From positions 1 through 39,326 of the forward strand of contig JAFXCP010000003.1 of NCBI GenBank assembly GCA_017521405.1: a stretch of DNA of 39,326 nt, written 5' to 3'. A program made the position numbers and the translations under genes. This DNA is from Akkermansia sp. Lineage in GTDB: Bacteria > Verrucomicrobiota > Verrucomicrobiia > Verrucomicrobiales > Akkermansiaceae. Positions 1 to 8,302 of this stretch are shown here, piece by piece. Each line of letters starts with the position of its first letter. The stretch's first letter is position 1. A model generated the notes under the pieces. That model was not told the DNA's origin, did no database searches, and saw only the letters and a list, made by a program, of their open reading frames with translations.

Positions 1-2271
1 CAGAGTTACACACAGCAGCGCATCATTCAGCACAATCGTGCCCTCCGCGCCCACGCTGAACATACAGGCATCATCGAACTCCACATCCGTCAGCTCCAGC
101 AGCGTCAGCGAGGAAGCAAACTGCACATTCTCCAGCTTCACACCCTTCAGCGTATGAGAGGCCCCGGTTCCCTGAATACGCACATCCTTCACCACGGCAT
201 CCTCACCGGTGCCCGTAATGCTTCCGGAGAACAGCGTCACATCTTGCAGCGTGGCAACAGTGTCGGCGGAGCTAAGGCTCAGCCCTCCATCCAGCGTTAC
301 GCTACCCTTCACATTCATCTCCGCGCCGGGAGCCAGCACAATGGCACCACTAATGCTGCTGCTGCCCTCCGTCTCCAGAGTTGTGCCGGAAGCAAAAGTC
401 AGGCTATACCCCTTGTGGTTAAGCGTGGCATCCTTTACCCGTACCGTAGCATCGGAGTACTCATGGACAGTAATACCTTGTCCCTTATACACCGCACCAT
501 CCTCCACACGCAGGCGTCCGCCGTACAACTTCGTCACCGCATTCACCTCAGAAGTGCGAGAATTCATAATTTCCTCTGCCGTCCCGGCACTGCCCTTCAC
601 CGCCAGCAAATCCGCCTCTGTGGTAGCACCGGTAAAGAGAATATCGCCCTTCTGCTTCTTAGCATTGTAATCAGCATTCAACGACACAGTATAACCACTG
701 ACGGTATAGATAGAATCTCGGAAGGTGATGCTCTTTCCCTCCGCAGCAGAGAGGGAGACCTCACCAGAGGCATGAATACTCCGCAATCGATAAGTACCCC
801 CGGATAGCTCCACATTGCCGGCAAATTCTACGGAGCCATTGTTCCGGATATCCAGATTGCTATTGGTATAAATCGCCCCCCCGGTAAATTTGGTCATCTT
901 GTTATCTCTGAAGATAACGTTATCATTATCATTCAACGAAATAGCACCATCCTTTCCCAAATAAATCGCTCCGCCACTGTTTTCGCTGAAGGTGACAGTG
1001 CCATTTTTGTTCAATGAGATGATGCTATGGGCACCACCATAAATGGCACCACCGGTGTTAGTGGCTTTGTTGGCATTGAAAGTCACTATGCCGTTATCAT
1101 TAAGAGAGATGGAGTTTTTGCGGCCACCATGAATGGCACCACCATAAGAGGAAGAAGACGATGTGGCTACATTCCCATCAAATACAACTATACCATTATT
1201 ATTCAGCGAGATGGGATTATCCAACCATCCACAAATGGCACCACCGTTTACATAGTTACGAGAAGCATGGTTATTACTGAATACGACCTTACCATTATCG
1301 CTTAACGAGATGATGCATTTGCTAGATCCGTAAATAGCTCCGCCATAGGAGGAAGCCACATTATCATTGAATATTACTTCATCATTGTTATTCAATTCAA
1401 TGAGGTCATTACCCCTTATCGCACCGGCATAACCGGCATCGGCCTTATTACCGATAAATTTTACAATACCATTATTGTTCAGCTTAATGGTGAGTCCCAA
1501 AATGGCACCACCATTATCGGAAACGGTATTTTGGCTGAATGTTACCGAATCGTTGTTATTTATGGTAATTTTATCCCCCAAAACGGCACCGCCACTAGCA
1601 TAGGAATATACAGGTTTTTTGGAGGAAGCTAAAGCCGCATTTTGCTCGAAAAGCAACATTCCGTTATTGCAGATTTCTATAGAGCTACCATCGTCCCCGT
1701 AAATAGCCCCCCCGTGGGCATAAATGGTGGAAGAGTCATAAGTGGCATTGCTGTTGTAGGTGAAAGAGACCTTGTTCCCAACGAAGCTCACCTGTTCGTT
1801 TTTGTTCAGCCTAATGGTACTATTTTCGCTTCCATATATAACGCCACCGTACACGCTGCCAACGGAGGAGGAAACTTCGTTTCCGCTAAAGTTCACATTC
1901 TTTAGTGCCACAAATTCCAAAAAATGGTCTGAGCTAACATTAAAGAGGCGGTATGTGTTATCTAGAAAATTTAAGGAATAAAGGGCATACGGTGCGCGAC
2001 TTGTAAAATACCGAGACCCCACTCCCGAGTGCATGAGATTATCGCTCAATGCTTTTGCTTCAATATTCGTAAGAACTCGAAAAGCTACATGAGCAGCGGA
2101 AGTAGAATAGTCTGCCATGTCACGAAGGGTAATAACCTCCTGCTCAACGTTGTATTCCCCCGGAATGTTAATTTCCGTGGGAGCTGTGTATGCGGCGTAC
2201 AAAGCAGAAGGGGCAATCACCATCATGCTCATGATGGCACGAAAGATGCAAGTAGGAAGATGCGGCTTCAT
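1..2271 (-). CDS. Pmp-like repeat surface protein, partial (C-terminus outside window)
   Basis: An uninterrupted frame of 757 codons starts at 2271 and is still open at base 1, so the C-terminal end (perhaps a beta-barrel) is missing. The N-terminus is a signal peptide: basic start MKPHLP, hydrophobic core, cleavage after SALYA. Residues about 142-486 hold eleven degenerate units of roughly 31 residues. Each has a GGAIYG-type motif, a SLNxNG-type turn and an F-x-x-N motif. GGA(I/L/V) plus FxxN are the defining short motifs of chlamydial polymorphic membrane proteins, which fold as beta-helical passengers. After residue 486 the sequence becomes a less regular beta-rich, Thr/Ser/Gly-rich region. 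The start is supported by a promoter ending 9 nt upstream. An adhesin or surface-layer role is inference. A PEP-CTERM-type or other surface anchor cannot be excluded without the C-terminus. Confidence 0.85.
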   Translation of the reverse strand, partial: MKPHLPTCIFRAIMSMMVIAPSALYAAYTAPTEINIPGEYNVEQEVITLRDMADYSTSAAHVAFRVLTNIEAKALSDNLMHSGVGSRYFTSRAPYALYSLNFLDNTYRLFNVSSDHFLEFVALKNVNFSGNEVSSSVGSVYGGVIYGSENSTIRLNKNEQVSFVGNKVSFTYNSNATYDSSTIYAHGGAIYGDDGSSIEICNNGMLLFEQNAALASSKKPVYSYASGGAVLGDKITINNNDSVTFSQNTVSDNGGAILGLTIKLNNNGIVKFIGNKADAGYAGAIRGNDLIELNNNDEVIFNDNVASSYGGAIYGSSKCIISLSDNGKVVFSNNHASRNYVNGGAICGWLDNPISLNNNGIVVFDGNVATSSSSSYGGAIHGGRKNSISLNDNGIVTFNANKATNTGGAIYGGAHSIISLNKNGTVTFSENSGGAIYLGKDGAISLNDNDNVIFRDNKMTKFTGGAIYTNSNLDIRNNGSVEFAGNVELSGGTYRLRSIHASGEVSLSAAEGKSITFRDSIYTVSGYTVSLNADYNAKKQKGDILFTGATTEADLLAVKGSAGTAEEIMNSRTSEVNAVTKLYGGRLRVEDGAVYKGQGITVHEYSDATVRVKDATLNHKGYSLTFASGTTLETEGSSSISGAIVLAPGAEMNVKGSVTLDGGLSLSSADTVATLQDVTLFSGSITGTGEDAVVKDVRIQGTGASHTLKGVKLENVQFASSLTLLELTDVEFDDACMFSVGAEGTIVLNDALLCVTL
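814..1848 (-). repeat. Eleven GGAI/FxxN protein repeats
   Basis: Translated on the minus strand, this stretch contains eleven consecutive units, each opening with GGAIYG or a variant (GGVIYG, GGAVLG, AGAIRG, GGAICG, GGAIHG, GGAIYL, GGAIYT) and closing with F-x-x-N. At DNA level the copies are diverged but share GGTGGTGCCATT-like and AATAATGG-like cores. The unit length varies around 31 codons, so this is an old protein repeat and not a recent tandem duplication. Confidence 0.85.
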
Positions 2272-2280
2272 GTTGCCCCT

Positions 2281-2309
2281 AGGCTAGCAGTTTCTAAAAC
2301 CGCCGTCAA
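2281..2309 (-). promoter_or_regulatory. Promoter of Pmp-like surface protein
   Basis: Read on the minus strand: TTGACG (2309-2304), a 17-nt spacer and TAGCCT (2286-2281), followed by 9 nt to the ATG at 2271. The AGGGG in those 9 nt could double as a weak ribosome-binding site. The predicted transcript start leaves a leader of only two or three nucleotides. Confidence 0.6.
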
Positions 2310-2482
2310 GCACAGAGAAAAAAAACAAACCGTAATATCAATCAAACAGACGTTTTAATCTTGGATAAATAATGATGTTTATCAGCAGAAAATAAATCTT
2401 ATATCATCCTCTATCTGACAATTAAGAAGAAACACCATTTAGAAAACAGCAAAAGATATCGAAATCCATGAAAAGGCACAAG

Positions 2483-2521
2483 GAAGAAAAGACCTCACGG
2501 CCATGCCTCCGGGCCAGAGGT
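2483..2521 (-). terminator. Probable terminator of the panC-ABC ATPase operon
   Basis: Downstream of the ABC ATPase stop the minus strand reads ACCTC-T-GGCC, a 9-nt loop, GGCC-GT-GAGGT and then CTTTTCTT. The stem has 5 + 4 paired bases with a small internal loop, followed by a T-rich tail. The hairpin spans 2492-2521. The interrupted stem makes this moderate rather than certain. Confidence 0.55.
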
Positions 2522-2531
2522 GCTTCCGAGT

Positions 2532-3191
2532 TTAATGGGAGGCTACCACGCCATCTCGTATAATGAGGGTGCGGTCTCCGCGGGCGGCGATGGAGGCATC
2601 GTGCGTGACGGTGACGAGGGTGCGGTTGCCTTCCTCGGCCAATTCGAAGAGGAGGTCCAGGATTTGTCCGCCGTTGCGGGAGTCGAGGTTGCCGGTGGGT
2701 TCATCGGCAAAGATGATGGCGGGGTCGTGTGCAAGGGCTCGGGCAATGGCCACGCGTTGTTGTTCTCCGCCGGAGAGTTCGTTGGGGAGGTGGTCCATGC
2801 GGTCGGCAAGGCCGACACGTTCGAGGAGATAGCGCACGCGTTCCGTGGCTTCCCGCCCGGCGATGGCGGTGGCAAGGGAAGCGTTCTCCAGAGCGGTAAG
2901 CTCCGGCATGAGCATGTAATTCTGGAAGATGAAGCCCATGAGGCGGTTGCGGAAGAGGGCGCGGGCGCGAAGGGAGAGGGCGTAGATATCTGTTCCCTCG
3001 ATGATGACTTTTCCCTGCTGCGGGACTTCCAGCCCTGCGAGGGTGTACATAAGGGTGGTTTTGCCGGCACCGCTGGGGCCGCAAAGGAATACTTTTTCGC
3101 CACGGGTAATATGCAAATCGAGGCCGTGGAGGACTTCTATTTGCTTTTTGCCGATGGTGTAATGGCGGTGGAGGTTTTCTGCCCTAATCAT
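2532..3191 (-). CDS. ABC transporter ATP-binding protein, LolD/MacB type
   Basis: This 219-residue protein is a single ABC ATPase domain of the size usual for LolD. It has Walker A GPSGAGKT (about residue 39), a Q-loop in FIFQNYML, the signature LSGGEQQR, Walker B AIIFADEP and an H-loop in VTVTHD. The family powers lipoprotein release (LolCDE) or MacB/FtsX-type permeases at the inner membrane. No permease gene lies beside it: its ATG overlaps the stop of panC by 4 nt (ATGA), so the two are translationally coupled, and a terminator follows. The real partner is therefore elsewhere and the substrate cannot be read from this window. Confidence 0.88.
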   Translation of the reverse strand: MIRAENLHRHYTIGKKQIEVLHGLDLHITRGEKVFLCGPSGAGKTTLMYTLAGLEVPQQGKVIIEGTDIYALSLRARALFRNRLMGFIFQNYMLMPELTALENASLATAIAGREATERVRYLLERVGLADRMDHLPNELSGGEQQRVAIARALAHDPAIIFADEPTGNLDSRNGGQILDLLFELAEEGNRTLVTVTHDASIAARGDRTLIIRDGVVASH

Positions 3192-4039
3192 GAGCGGGAG
3201 AGTTCGATGTTATCGATGAGGCGGACTTCGCCGAACCAAGCGGCAAGGGCTAAGAGAGCCAAGCGGTTCTCATCCGAAATGGGGCCAAGGGTGGCGGCAT
3301 CCACCAGTTCCGCATAGTCCACGCGCACGCCGGGGATGGCACTCAAGGTAGCCTTGACGGCAGCACAGATATCCCCGGGGGCATCTCCGGCCGCATAGGC
3401 GGCACGGGCAGCCAAAAGGCTGCGGCGAATGGCCGGGGCGGCCGCGCGATGCTCTGGGCTGAGGCGGACGTTGCGGCTGGAAAGTGCGAGTCCATCGGCC
3501 TCGCGCACGATTTCTGCCCCATGAAGGGTAATGGGAATATCGAGATCGCGCACCATGCGGCGCAGGATGGCCAACTGCTGGTAGTCTTTCTTGCCGAAGA
3601 TGGCATCCGTGGGCTGCACGAGGTTGAAGAGTTTGCAGACTACAAGGCACACGCCGGCGAAATGGCCGGGGCGGCTGGCGCCGCAAAGCACGGTGGAAAG
3701 GCAGGTTTCCTCCATAGCCATGGAGCGGTCCTTGCTGTACATGTGCCCGGGGGTGGGCATAAAGACGAGGTCCACGCCGCAGGACTCGCATACATGGAGG
3801 TCCTGCCGGGGGGTTTGGGGATAGGCGGCAAGGTCGCCGGCGTTATCAAACTGTACGGGATTGAGGAAGATGCTGGCCACCACGGTACCCTCGGCTCCCG
3901 CAAGGCGGCGAGCTTGGCGCAGGAGGGAGGCATGCCCCTCGTGCAGGGCACCCATGGTGGGAACGAGTACCACCGGGCCGCGGGCACGCAGGGGTGCAAG
4001 CATGGAGCGTAATTCTTCCTTGGTGTAAGCAGTCTGCAT
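3188..4039 (-). CDS. panC: Pantothenate synthetase
   Basis: A 283-residue protein of normal family length that joins pantoate and beta-alanine with ATP to make pantothenate (coenzyme A precursor) in the cytoplasm. Visible motifs are PTMGALHEGH (residues 27-36, the ATP-binding HxGH), SIFLNPVQF, FGKKDYQQL and LSSRN. The reading frame stays open to 4351, but the ATG at 4039 is chosen because the conserved domain starts there and an excellent promoter ends 7 nt upstream. It is first in an operon with the ABC ATPase (4-nt overlap). It diverges from the dsbD-like gene. panB and panD are not in the window. Confidence 0.95.
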   Translation of the reverse strand: MQTAYTKEELRSMLAPLRARGPVVLVPTMGALHEGHASLLRQARRLAGAEGTVVASIFLNPVQFDNAGDLAAYPQTPRQDLHVCESCGVDLVFMPTPGHMYSKDRSMAMEETCLSTVLCGASRPGHFAGVCLVVCKLFNLVQPTDAIFGKKDYQQLAILRRMVRDLDIPITLHGAEIVREADGLALSSRNVRLSPEHRAAAPAIRRSLLAARAAYAAGDAPGDICAAVKATLSAIPGVRVDYAELVDAATLGPISDENRLALLALAAWFGEVRLIDNIELSRS

Positions 4040-4046
4040 GGGTGGG

Positions 4047-4075
4047 ATTCTACCACAATCCCCCCGCAGGTACAA
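4047..4075 (-). promoter_or_regulatory. panC promoter, apparently leaderless
   Basis: Minus strand: TTGTAC (4075-4070), 17-nt spacer, TGG then TAGAAT (4052-4047), then 7 nt to the panC ATG. The TGG just before the -10 fits an extended -10 element. Transcription would begin at or within a base or two of the start codon. Confidence 0.65.
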
Positions 4076-4139
4076 CCCGGATGACAGGAATGAGACAAAG
4101 GATGTGCGCCGGAAGGTTGAGAAATGTTTGAAATGGCAC

Positions 4140-4169
4140 TTGGCAAGGGTGGCGCGAGTGTGGTAGCAT
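4140..4169 (+). promoter_or_regulatory. dsbD-like gene promoter, apparently leaderless
   Basis: TTGGCA (4140-4145), 18-nt spacer, TGG then TAGCAT (4164-4169), then 7 nt to the ATG at 4177. It faces the panC promoter across about 64 nt. The same TGGTAGnAT core occurs at panC, at 14203 and at 36115. Confidence 0.65.
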
Positions 4170-4176
4170 AAGGCAC

Positions 4177-6354
4177 ATGAATAAGTTTCGCCTTCTCTTA
4201 ATGATGGGGCTGCTGTCCCTCTATCCGGCGGCAGCTCAGATGCCGGAGCTGCTGATGGGGATTCCGGGGATGTCGGCAGCATCGCAAATTTCCGCAAGTG
4301 CTTCTGCCAGTGTGCAAAGTTATGCAGCGGGCAAGCCGTTCTGGGTGGCATTGGAGGTAAGCATCACGCCACCATGGCATGCGTATTACCACCGCAATCC
4401 CGGTACGGTGGGTGAGGGGATGACGGCGGAGTTGCAGGCGCCGGAAGGATTTACCGTCAAAGGGCCGTACTGGCAGGTGCCTACCCGCCACGAAGGGGTG
4501 ACCGGAGTGGCATATGCCTATGAAAACCCCGTGGTGGTGTGGGAGCTGTGTGCGGCAGAAAATGCCCCGGCACAAGCAGAGTTCCGCATGAGCTGCACGG
4601 CGCAGACCTGCTCCGATGATGGGTGCAATCCGCCGGAAACACAGGAGGCAATCGTGATGCTCTCCGCCGGGGATGGCGCCGCCAACCCGGCGTGGAAGGA
4701 GCTGCAAAAGCAGGTGGAGGGGCCGGGCGATACGCCCACAGAGATTTCCGCCAGTCAAAAAGCGGATGCTGTGCAGCTGCATTTTACAGCGGAACCCGGG
4801 CTGGAGAAGGCTTATTTCTTCTCGGCAGATAACAGCATCTCCCCCACGGCCGCACAAACGCTGGCGGCAGATGCTTCCGGCACACACTATACGCTCACCC
4901 TGCCCCGGAACGATAACAGCGATTCGATGTACCCGGTGCTTGATGAAGCTACGGTGGGTAAGCCGCTGCCGCGCTTGCAGGGTACGCTCTGCTATGGCGC
5001 CCGACACTGCACGGTGGATGTGGAGCCGCAAGCCGCCCCGGTGGATTTGAGTATGCCGGAGGGGCTGGCTGCGCTCTGTTTCTCTCTGTTTCTGGGGGGG
5101 CTTATTTTAAATTTGATGCCTTGCGTATTCCCGGTGATTGGGCTGAAGGTGATGAGTTTTGTGCAAATGGGGGGCGGAAGCCGCCGCAGGATTTTTGCCC
5201 ATTCCATGGCCTTTGTGCTGGGGGTGCTGGTATCGTTCTGGTTCATTTCTCTGCTGCTGATTGTGTTCTCTAATTTGGGGACGCTCTCTCAAACGCCATG
5301 GACGGAGTGGGCCGGGGCGCTGCTTCAGGATGCCGGCTCCGCCTCCCGCAGTTGGGCGGCATGGATGCAGAATCCGTGGATTGTGTATGGTATTCTCCTG
5401 CTGCTGCTGGTGCTGGGGATGAGTATGTACGGGGTGTTCGAAATCGGTGCTTCCATTACCGGTGCCGGGCAGGAGATGCAGCAAAAGGAGGGTTTTGTGG
5501 GTTCGTTCTTCCAAGGGCTCTTCGTGACGGTGGTTGCCACGCCTTGCAGTGCGCCTTTCTTGGGGGCAGCTATGCCGGCGGCCATGGCCTTGCCGGGGGT
5601 ATGGATGCTCGCCGCACTCACTTTCATGGCACTGGGGCTCTCTTTCCCGTACATTGTGCTGGGGTGCTTCCCTGCTTTGGTGCAGAAATTGCCCGCACCG
5701 GGAGAATGGATGGAATCTCTCAAACAAGGGCTTTCCTTTGCGCTCTTTGCCGCCGCCGGCTGGATGCTTTATGTGTACCTTTCCTTCTGGCCGGTGGCAG
5801 AAAGTACGGAGACGATGTGGGTATACATGGCACTAGTGGTGTTCTGCGCGGCATTCTGGGTGTATGGGCGCTGGTGTTCCCCCTTCCGCAGCCGTAAGGC
5901 TCGGGTAACGGGGTTCTGCGTGGCGCTGTTACTGGGGGGCTTAGGATTCTGGGGCGCACGCCCCTACGAGGTCGATAAAGCAAAGCCGGAATGGCAGGCA
6001 TGGAGTGCGGCTGCTATGCAGGAGGCACTGGAGGATGAACGCCCGGTGTATGTGGATTTCACGGCAAAATGGTGTGCCACCTGCCAAATGAATAAGAAGG
6101 TGGCATATTCCGATGAGGTGTACGCCCTGCTGAAGAAGGGGGATGTGCTGCTGCTGCGGGCGGATAAAACCAGCCCGAATCCAGAGATTGATGCCGAGAT
6201 GCGCCGTCTGAATCGCAGTTCCGTCCCGGTCAATGCTTTGTACCTGCCGGGCAAGGAGCCGCTGGTGACCTCCGAGTTGCTTACGCCGGATTATCTGGCA
6301 AATTTCCTGCAGCAGCACTTGCCGCAGGAAAAGCAGGAAGATGCAGAGAATTAA
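4177..6354 (+). CDS. DsbD/ScsB-like thiol:disulfide interchange protein
   Basis: A 725-residue inner-membrane protein that should carry electrons from cytoplasmic thioredoxin to periplasmic thiols. In order: a signal peptide (cleavage near AAAQ); a periplasmic N-terminal domain (about 30-285) with cysteines in CTAQTCSDDGC; a hydrophobic core of about eight membrane segments with the paired redox motifs NLMPCVFP (C316) and ATPCSAPF (C457); and a C-terminal thioredoxin-like domain with WCATC (C633, C636). This three-part layout matches DsbD; the long N-terminal domain is also typical of ScsB-like proteins. Its last 14 nt overlap recQ. The promoter lies 7 nt before the ATG. Likely partners here are the secreted thioredoxin-like protein at 35.4-36.0 kb and other envelope proteins (inference). 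Confidence 0.88.
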   Translation: MNKFRLLLMMGLLSLYPAAAQMPELLMGIPGMSAASQISASASASVQSYAAGKPFWVALEVSITPPWHAYYHRNPGTVGEGMTAELQAPEGFTVKGPYWQVPTRHEGVTGVAYAYENPVVVWELCAAENAPAQAEFRMSCTAQTCSDDGCNPPETQEAIVMLSAGDGAANPAWKELQKQVEGPGDTPTEISASQKADAVQLHFTAEPGLEKAYFFSADNSISPTAAQTLAADASGTHYTLTLPRNDNSDSMYPVLDEATVGKPLPRLQGTLCYGARHCTVDVEPQAAPVDLSMPEGLAALCFSLFLGGLILNLMPCVFPVIGLKVMSFVQMGGGSRRRIFAHSMAFVLGVLVSFWFISLLLIVFSNLGTLSQTPWTEWAGALLQDAGSASRSWAAWMQNPWIVYGILLLLLVLGMSMYGVFEIGASITGAGQEMQQKEGFVGSFFQGLFVTVVATPCSAPFLGAAMPAAMALPGVWMLAALTFMALGLSFPYIVLGCFPALVQKLPAPGEWMESLKQGLSFALFAAAGWMLYVYLSFWPVAESTETMWVYMALVVFCAAFWVYGRWCSPFRSRKARVTGFCVALLLGGLGFWGARPYEVDKAKPEWQAWSAAAMQEALEDERPVYVDFTAKWCATCQMNKKVAYSDEVYALLKKGDVLLLRADKTSPNPEIDAEMRRLNRSSVPVNALYLPGKEPLVTSELLTPDYLANFLQQHLPQEKQEDAEN

Positions 6355-8218
6355 GCTCTCCCGCCCGGAGTTTATGGATTTTACCCCCCAGGCCGAACAG
6401 CAAATTCTGCAACGCTTCGGCAAGCAGGCTTTGCGACCGGGGCAGCGGCGACTCATTGAGCTGGTGCTGTCCGGGCAGGATGCCTTGGGGGTGCTTCCCA
6501 CCGGGCACGGAAAAAGTCTTTGCTACCAGGCTGCGGCCTGTTTGCTGGGGGGAACCACGCTGGTGGTATCCCCCCTCATCGCGCTGATGCGGGACCAGTG
6601 CCAAGCATTGCTGCAATGGGGTATCCCCGCCGCTCGCTACGATTCCACTCTGCCGGAGCCGGAACGGGCGGAGGTGCTGCAGGGGCTGCGCACCGGAGCG
6701 TGGCAAATTCTCTTTGTCGCGCCGGAATCGCTGGGGAATACCATCCTGTTGGAATTGCTGCGTGCCCGGCAGCTCTCCCTCATGGTAGTGGATGAGGCAC
6801 ACTGCGTTTCTGAATGGGGACACAGTTTCCGCCCGGATTATCTGCAACTTCCCGGCATTCGGCAGCAGCTCCGCCCCCGCAGTGTATTGGCTCTCACGGC
6901 CACCGCCACGCCCCGCGTACAGGAGGATTTGCGGCAGGCATTCGGCATTGCGGAGGAGGCTTGTGTGCTGCTCTCGCCCTATCGTTCCCATATCCGCCGT
7001 CTCTGCCGCAGTGTCGAGGACCGCCGAGCGGCGCTTCTGCGTTTCCTCCGCGAGGAGGAGACGCCCCTGCCCGCCATTGTGTACTGCCGCAGCCGGAAGG
7101 AAACGGAACAGGTGGCGCTTTTCCTTGCAGATGCAGGCTTTTCGACCGCGCATTACCATGCCGGGCTCCCGGCGGATGTGCGGGAGCGTTTGCAGGATGA
7201 TTTTCTGGCCGGGCGGCTCTCGCTTCTGGTGGCCACTATTGCCTTCGGCATGGGGGTGGATAAGGCGGATGTACGCTCAGTCATCCATTACAGTGTTCCC
7301 TCCTCCCCGGAATCCTACTTGCAGGAATCCGGGCGCGCCGGGCGAGATGGTTTGCCTTGCACCAGTTTGGTTCTCCTGCATGGGGGTGATGTGACAGATG
7401 CCCGCAACCGTATTCGGGCAGCAGAGCCGGATGCAGAGGGTGTTCTGCGCGCAGTGCGCTGGATGCTGCCGCCGCTCCGCCGCGTGGTTTCCCTGTGGGA
7501 GCTGGGTACTAATTGCGATGTGCCGGAGGATGTGCCCACCCGTATTCTCCGGCGTTTGGAATCCGTGGTGGAGGTGGAGGCTCGGGGCTATAAATGGTAC
7601 AAGGCAAAACCACTTTTCCCCATTTCCACCATTACGGACGGACGAGAAACGGATGAGGTGTCACGCCTTCTCTGGCTGAATGAACACCGGGAGGCAGAGG
7701 TGGAGGAGGCTGCGCTGGCTTGGAATTGCTGCTGGGAGGAGGCTCTCTCTTTCCTGCGAGATTGCGAGCAGGCCGGCGAATGGAAAATTTCCTTGCGACA
7801 GCAGGCTCTTTCCCTACGCACGCTCCGCCCGGTATCCGCCAAGGAGATTGCCCAAGAACTTTCCGATGCTTTTGCCCGCCGCCGAGCGGATGATGAGGCA
7901 CGCTTAGAAACCATGCTCCGCATGTTCTCCGCCCCGCATTGTCTCAATCTTGCCTTGCAGGCGTACTTCGGCTTCCCGGTGGAAGCACCCGGCTGCGGGC
8001 ATTGCAGCGCATGCCTTGGTTCCGCCCCGGCGCTGCCGGAGGCAGCCCTGCCGCCCATGCCGAACTTTGCCCCGGGGGATTTGCCGGATTTTGACAGAAA
8101 TGCCCAAAGAAGGCGTTTTCTTCTCGGCATTGCCAGCCCGGGGCTGATGGCACGGCGATTGTGGGCGCATCCCTTGTACGGCTGCTGCGCTGCCCATTCC
8201 TGGGAACAGTTGGGATAA
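6341..8218 (+). CDS. recQ: RecQ-family ATP-dependent DNA helicase
   Basis: This 625-residue superfamily 2 helicase unwinds DNA 3'-5' during recombinational repair. Visible are motif I LPTGHGKS (K58), motif Ia SPLIALMRDQ, motif II DEAH within VVDEAHCVSEWGHSF, motif III TATATP and motif VI SGRAGRDG. A RecQ zinc site follows: a Cys in PHCLNLALQAYFG, then CGHCSAC. No HRDC domain follows, so it is shorter than proteobacterial RecQ in domain content. The ATG at 6341 lies inside dsbD. A second in-frame ATG at 6374, 19 nt past the dsbD stop, is an alternative start before the conserved region. It is presumably cotranscribed with the dsbD-like gene although the functions are unrelated. Confidence 0.9.
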   Translation: MQRIKLSRPEFMDFTPQAEQQILQRFGKQALRPGQRRLIELVLSGQDALGVLPTGHGKSLCYQAAACLLGGTTLVVSPLIALMRDQCQALLQWGIPAARYDSTLPEPERAEVLQGLRTGAWQILFVAPESLGNTILLELLRARQLSLMVVDEAHCVSEWGHSFRPDYLQLPGIRQQLRPRSVLALTATATPRVQEDLRQAFGIAEEACVLLSPYRSHIRRLCRSVEDRRAALLRFLREEETPLPAIVYCRSRKETEQVALFLADAGFSTAHYHAGLPADVRERLQDDFLAGRLSLLVATIAFGMGVDKADVRSVIHYSVPSSPESYLQESGRAGRDGLPCTSLVLLHGGDVTDARNRIRAAEPDAEGVLRAVRWMLPPLRRVVSLWELGTNCDVPEDVPTRILRRLESVVEVEARGYKWYKAKPLFPISTITDGRETDEVSRLLWLNEHREAEVEEAALAWNCCWEEALSFLRDCEQAGEWKISLRQQALSLRTLRPVSAKEIAQELSDAFARRRADDEARLETMLRMFSAPHCLNLALQAYFGFPVEAPGCGHCSACLGSAPALPEAALPPMPNFAPGDLPDFDRNAQRRRFLLGIASPGLMARRLWAHPLYGCCAAHSWEQLG

Positions 8219-8240
8219 GCGGCCTTACCCTCGCATATGC

Positions 8241-8273
8241 AAAAAAGCACCCTTCCCAAGATGGGGAGGGTGC
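8241..8273 (-). terminator. Rho-independent terminator of lipoprotein operon
   Basis: An 11-bp stem (8247-8257 with 8263-8273, one G:T pair) with a 5-nt AAGAT loop. On the minus strand it is followed by six T (8246-8241). It sits 30 nt after the minus-strand lipoprotein stop and 28 nt after the recQ stop. On the plus strand there is no T-run, so it serves the minus strand. Confidence 0.85.
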
Positions 8274-8302
8274 GCTGTGTAAAAATGGTGCTTGCCGGGC
8301 TT

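Noticed and set aside
1027-1305. Plus-strand open frames inside the Pmp-like gene
   Set aside because: They are antisense reflections of the repeats. The minus-strand frame runs through all of them with a signal peptide and regular motifs.
2364-2383. AT-rich inverted repeat GATAAA-N8-TTTATC in the 260-nt gap
   Set aside because: Short and within AT-rich sequence upstream of the promoter. No second copy or gene context supports a function.
4040-4351. N-terminal 104-codon extension of panC
   Set aside because: It crosses the panC and dsbD promoters and the dsbD start, and lacks similarity to the family. The conserved domain begins at 4039.
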